Origin: Petrolisthes cinctipes
Lineage: Eukaryota; Arthropoda; Malacostraca; Decapoda; Porcellanidae
DNA length: 64,000 bases
Assembly: GCA_033782935.1 (NCBI GenBank)
Contig: JAWQEG010001395.1
Coordinates: forward strand, 838,501 to 902,500
Direction of reading: 5' to 3'
Each line of letters opens with the position of its first letter. Positions within the stretch are counted from its first letter, which is position 1. This document shows, piece by piece, positions 63,391-64,000 of the stretch. The position numbers were made by a program, and so were the translations under genes. A model generated the notes under the pieces. It ran no database searches. It was given only the letters and a program-made list of their open reading frames with translations, and was not told where the DNA came from.

Positions 63391-64000
63391 AGAAGATACA
63401 TGCACATATTGACTTTGGGCACCAAAAATATCGACTTTCAGCATGTTTTGGGCCTGAATTTTGAAAATACTCTAACACGGAGTAGGCATGTACAGATCGC
63501 TTCTGGGACCCCAAAATACCGAATTTTCGGGTGTTTAGGGCCAGAATTTGAGATATAAACGGGTACAGAAGATGCATGCACATATCGACTTTTGGGCACC
63601 TAAAAGATCGATTTTCAGTATGTTTTTGGCCTGTATTTTGAAAATACTCTAACACGGAGTAGGCATGTACAGATACCTTCCGGGACCTCTAAATATCGAA
63701 TTTTCGGGTGTTTTGGGACTGAATTTCAGATATCGATTTTTTGGCACCTAAAATGTCGATTTTCAGCATGTTTTTAGCCTATATTTTGAAAATATTCTAG
63801 CACTGTGTAGGCATGTACAGATTGCTTCTGGGACCCCAAAATATTGAATTTTCGGGTGTTTTGAGCCTGAATTTGAGATATAAACGGGTACTGAAGATGC
63901 ATGCACATATCGACTTTTGTGCACCTAAAAGATCGATTTTCAGTATGTTTTAAGCATGTATTTTGAAAATACTCTAACACGGAGTAGGCATGTACAGATC
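63391..64000 (+). repeat. Module R, copy 4, cut by the window edge
   Basis: This continues the 16,251-bp period up to the last base of the window, with ATATCGACTTTCAGC near 63,429, ACCTTCCGGGACC near 63,675 and TGTTTTAAGCATG near 63,947. The duplication therefore has no right boundary here and probably continues beyond. Confidence 0.85.

Larger units (their letters stand above)
1..64000 (+). repeat. Continuous satellite array, single repeat family
   Basis: The whole window is one tandem satellite in one orientation. The anchor AGTAGGCATGTACAGAT, or a close variant, recurs every 148, 176 or 177 bases from left to right, and I found no stretch that does not belong to the family. Dividing the window by the mean monomer length of 167 gives roughly 380 monomers. 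Every part of the sequence lacking a gene, which is all of it, holds this satellite. Arrays of this kind are typical of centromeric, pericentromeric or other heterochromatic blocks in eukaryotes. The sequence does not show which, and I do not recognise the family, so no species name is offered. Confidence 0.98.

Noticed and set aside
1..64000. CRISPR array
   Set aside because: The repeats are contiguous with related sequence throughout. There are no unique spacers, and unit lengths are 138-177 bp.
1..64000. Retroelement or DNA transposon insertions, or inversions
   Set aside because: I looked for breaks in the anchor spacing, orientation changes and unrelated sequence and found none. All spacing changes equal monomer multiples or the known 10-bp and 29-bp deletions.
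1..64000. Telomeric or ribosomal repeat
   Set aside because: No short G-rich telomere-type runs or conserved rRNA blocks are present. The monomer does not resemble 5S rRNA genes or their promoters.
40572..64000. Assembly duplication as the sole explanation for the 16-kb repeat
   Set aside because: It cannot be excluded without reads. However, the copies differ by a 325-bp insertion, a 176-bp deletion and different module order, which favours real duplication over simple copying by the assembler.

Overview
The window is one uninterrupted block of tandem satellite DNA. From base 1 to base 64,000 I see a single AT-rich repeat family (about 41% G+C in one hand-counted monomer), always in the same head-to-tail orientation. 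There are no genes, RNA genes, transposon insertions or unique sequence. A homogeneous array on this scale, with nucleosome-sized monomers and nested higher-order repeats (HORs), points to a eukaryotic genome with a large heterochromatic or centromeric array. I do not recognise the satellite and cannot name the species. A centromeric role is an inference.

Basic architecture: monomers are 176-177 bp (classes M1 and M2) or 148 bp (class M3, missing 29 bp). Each full monomer is itself an old tandem dimer of two diverged halves of about 87-90 bp. The usual order M1-M2-M3 gives a 501-bp trimer (average 167 bp per monomer). Two trimer flavours exist, here called alpha and beta. Over much of 24-35 kb they alternate, giving a hexamer of 1,002 bp, or 992 bp where the recurrent 10-bp deletion at the start of M1 is present.

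Layout by region: 1-5,555 is a mosaic of trimers and dimers, repeated almost perfectly 36,058 bp downstream at 36,059-41,613. 5,556-9,389 is a mosaic with local duplications and some consecutive short monomers. 9,390-22,858 holds three copies of a larger super-repeat (4,332, 3,980 and 5,157 bp), and 22,859-23,861 is a transition. 23,862-35,343 is mainly alternating alpha/beta trimers with a perfect-looking 678-bp tandem duplication at 31,356-32,711. 35,344-36,298 is three short dimers of 315-325 bp. 40,572-64,000 is built from four large modules (J, P, Q, R) in the order J-P-Q-R-P-R-P-Q-R-J-P-Q-R. A 16,251-bp super-period is repeated almost without change up to the right edge.

Nothing here works together as genes. 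What the window records is the history of the array: in-register unequal exchange at the scales of the half-monomer, monomer, trimer, hexamer, about 4 kb and about 16 kb. The most recent expansions are in the right-hand third. The many apparent open reading frames on the minus strand follow from the trimer length being divisible by three and are not treated as genes.
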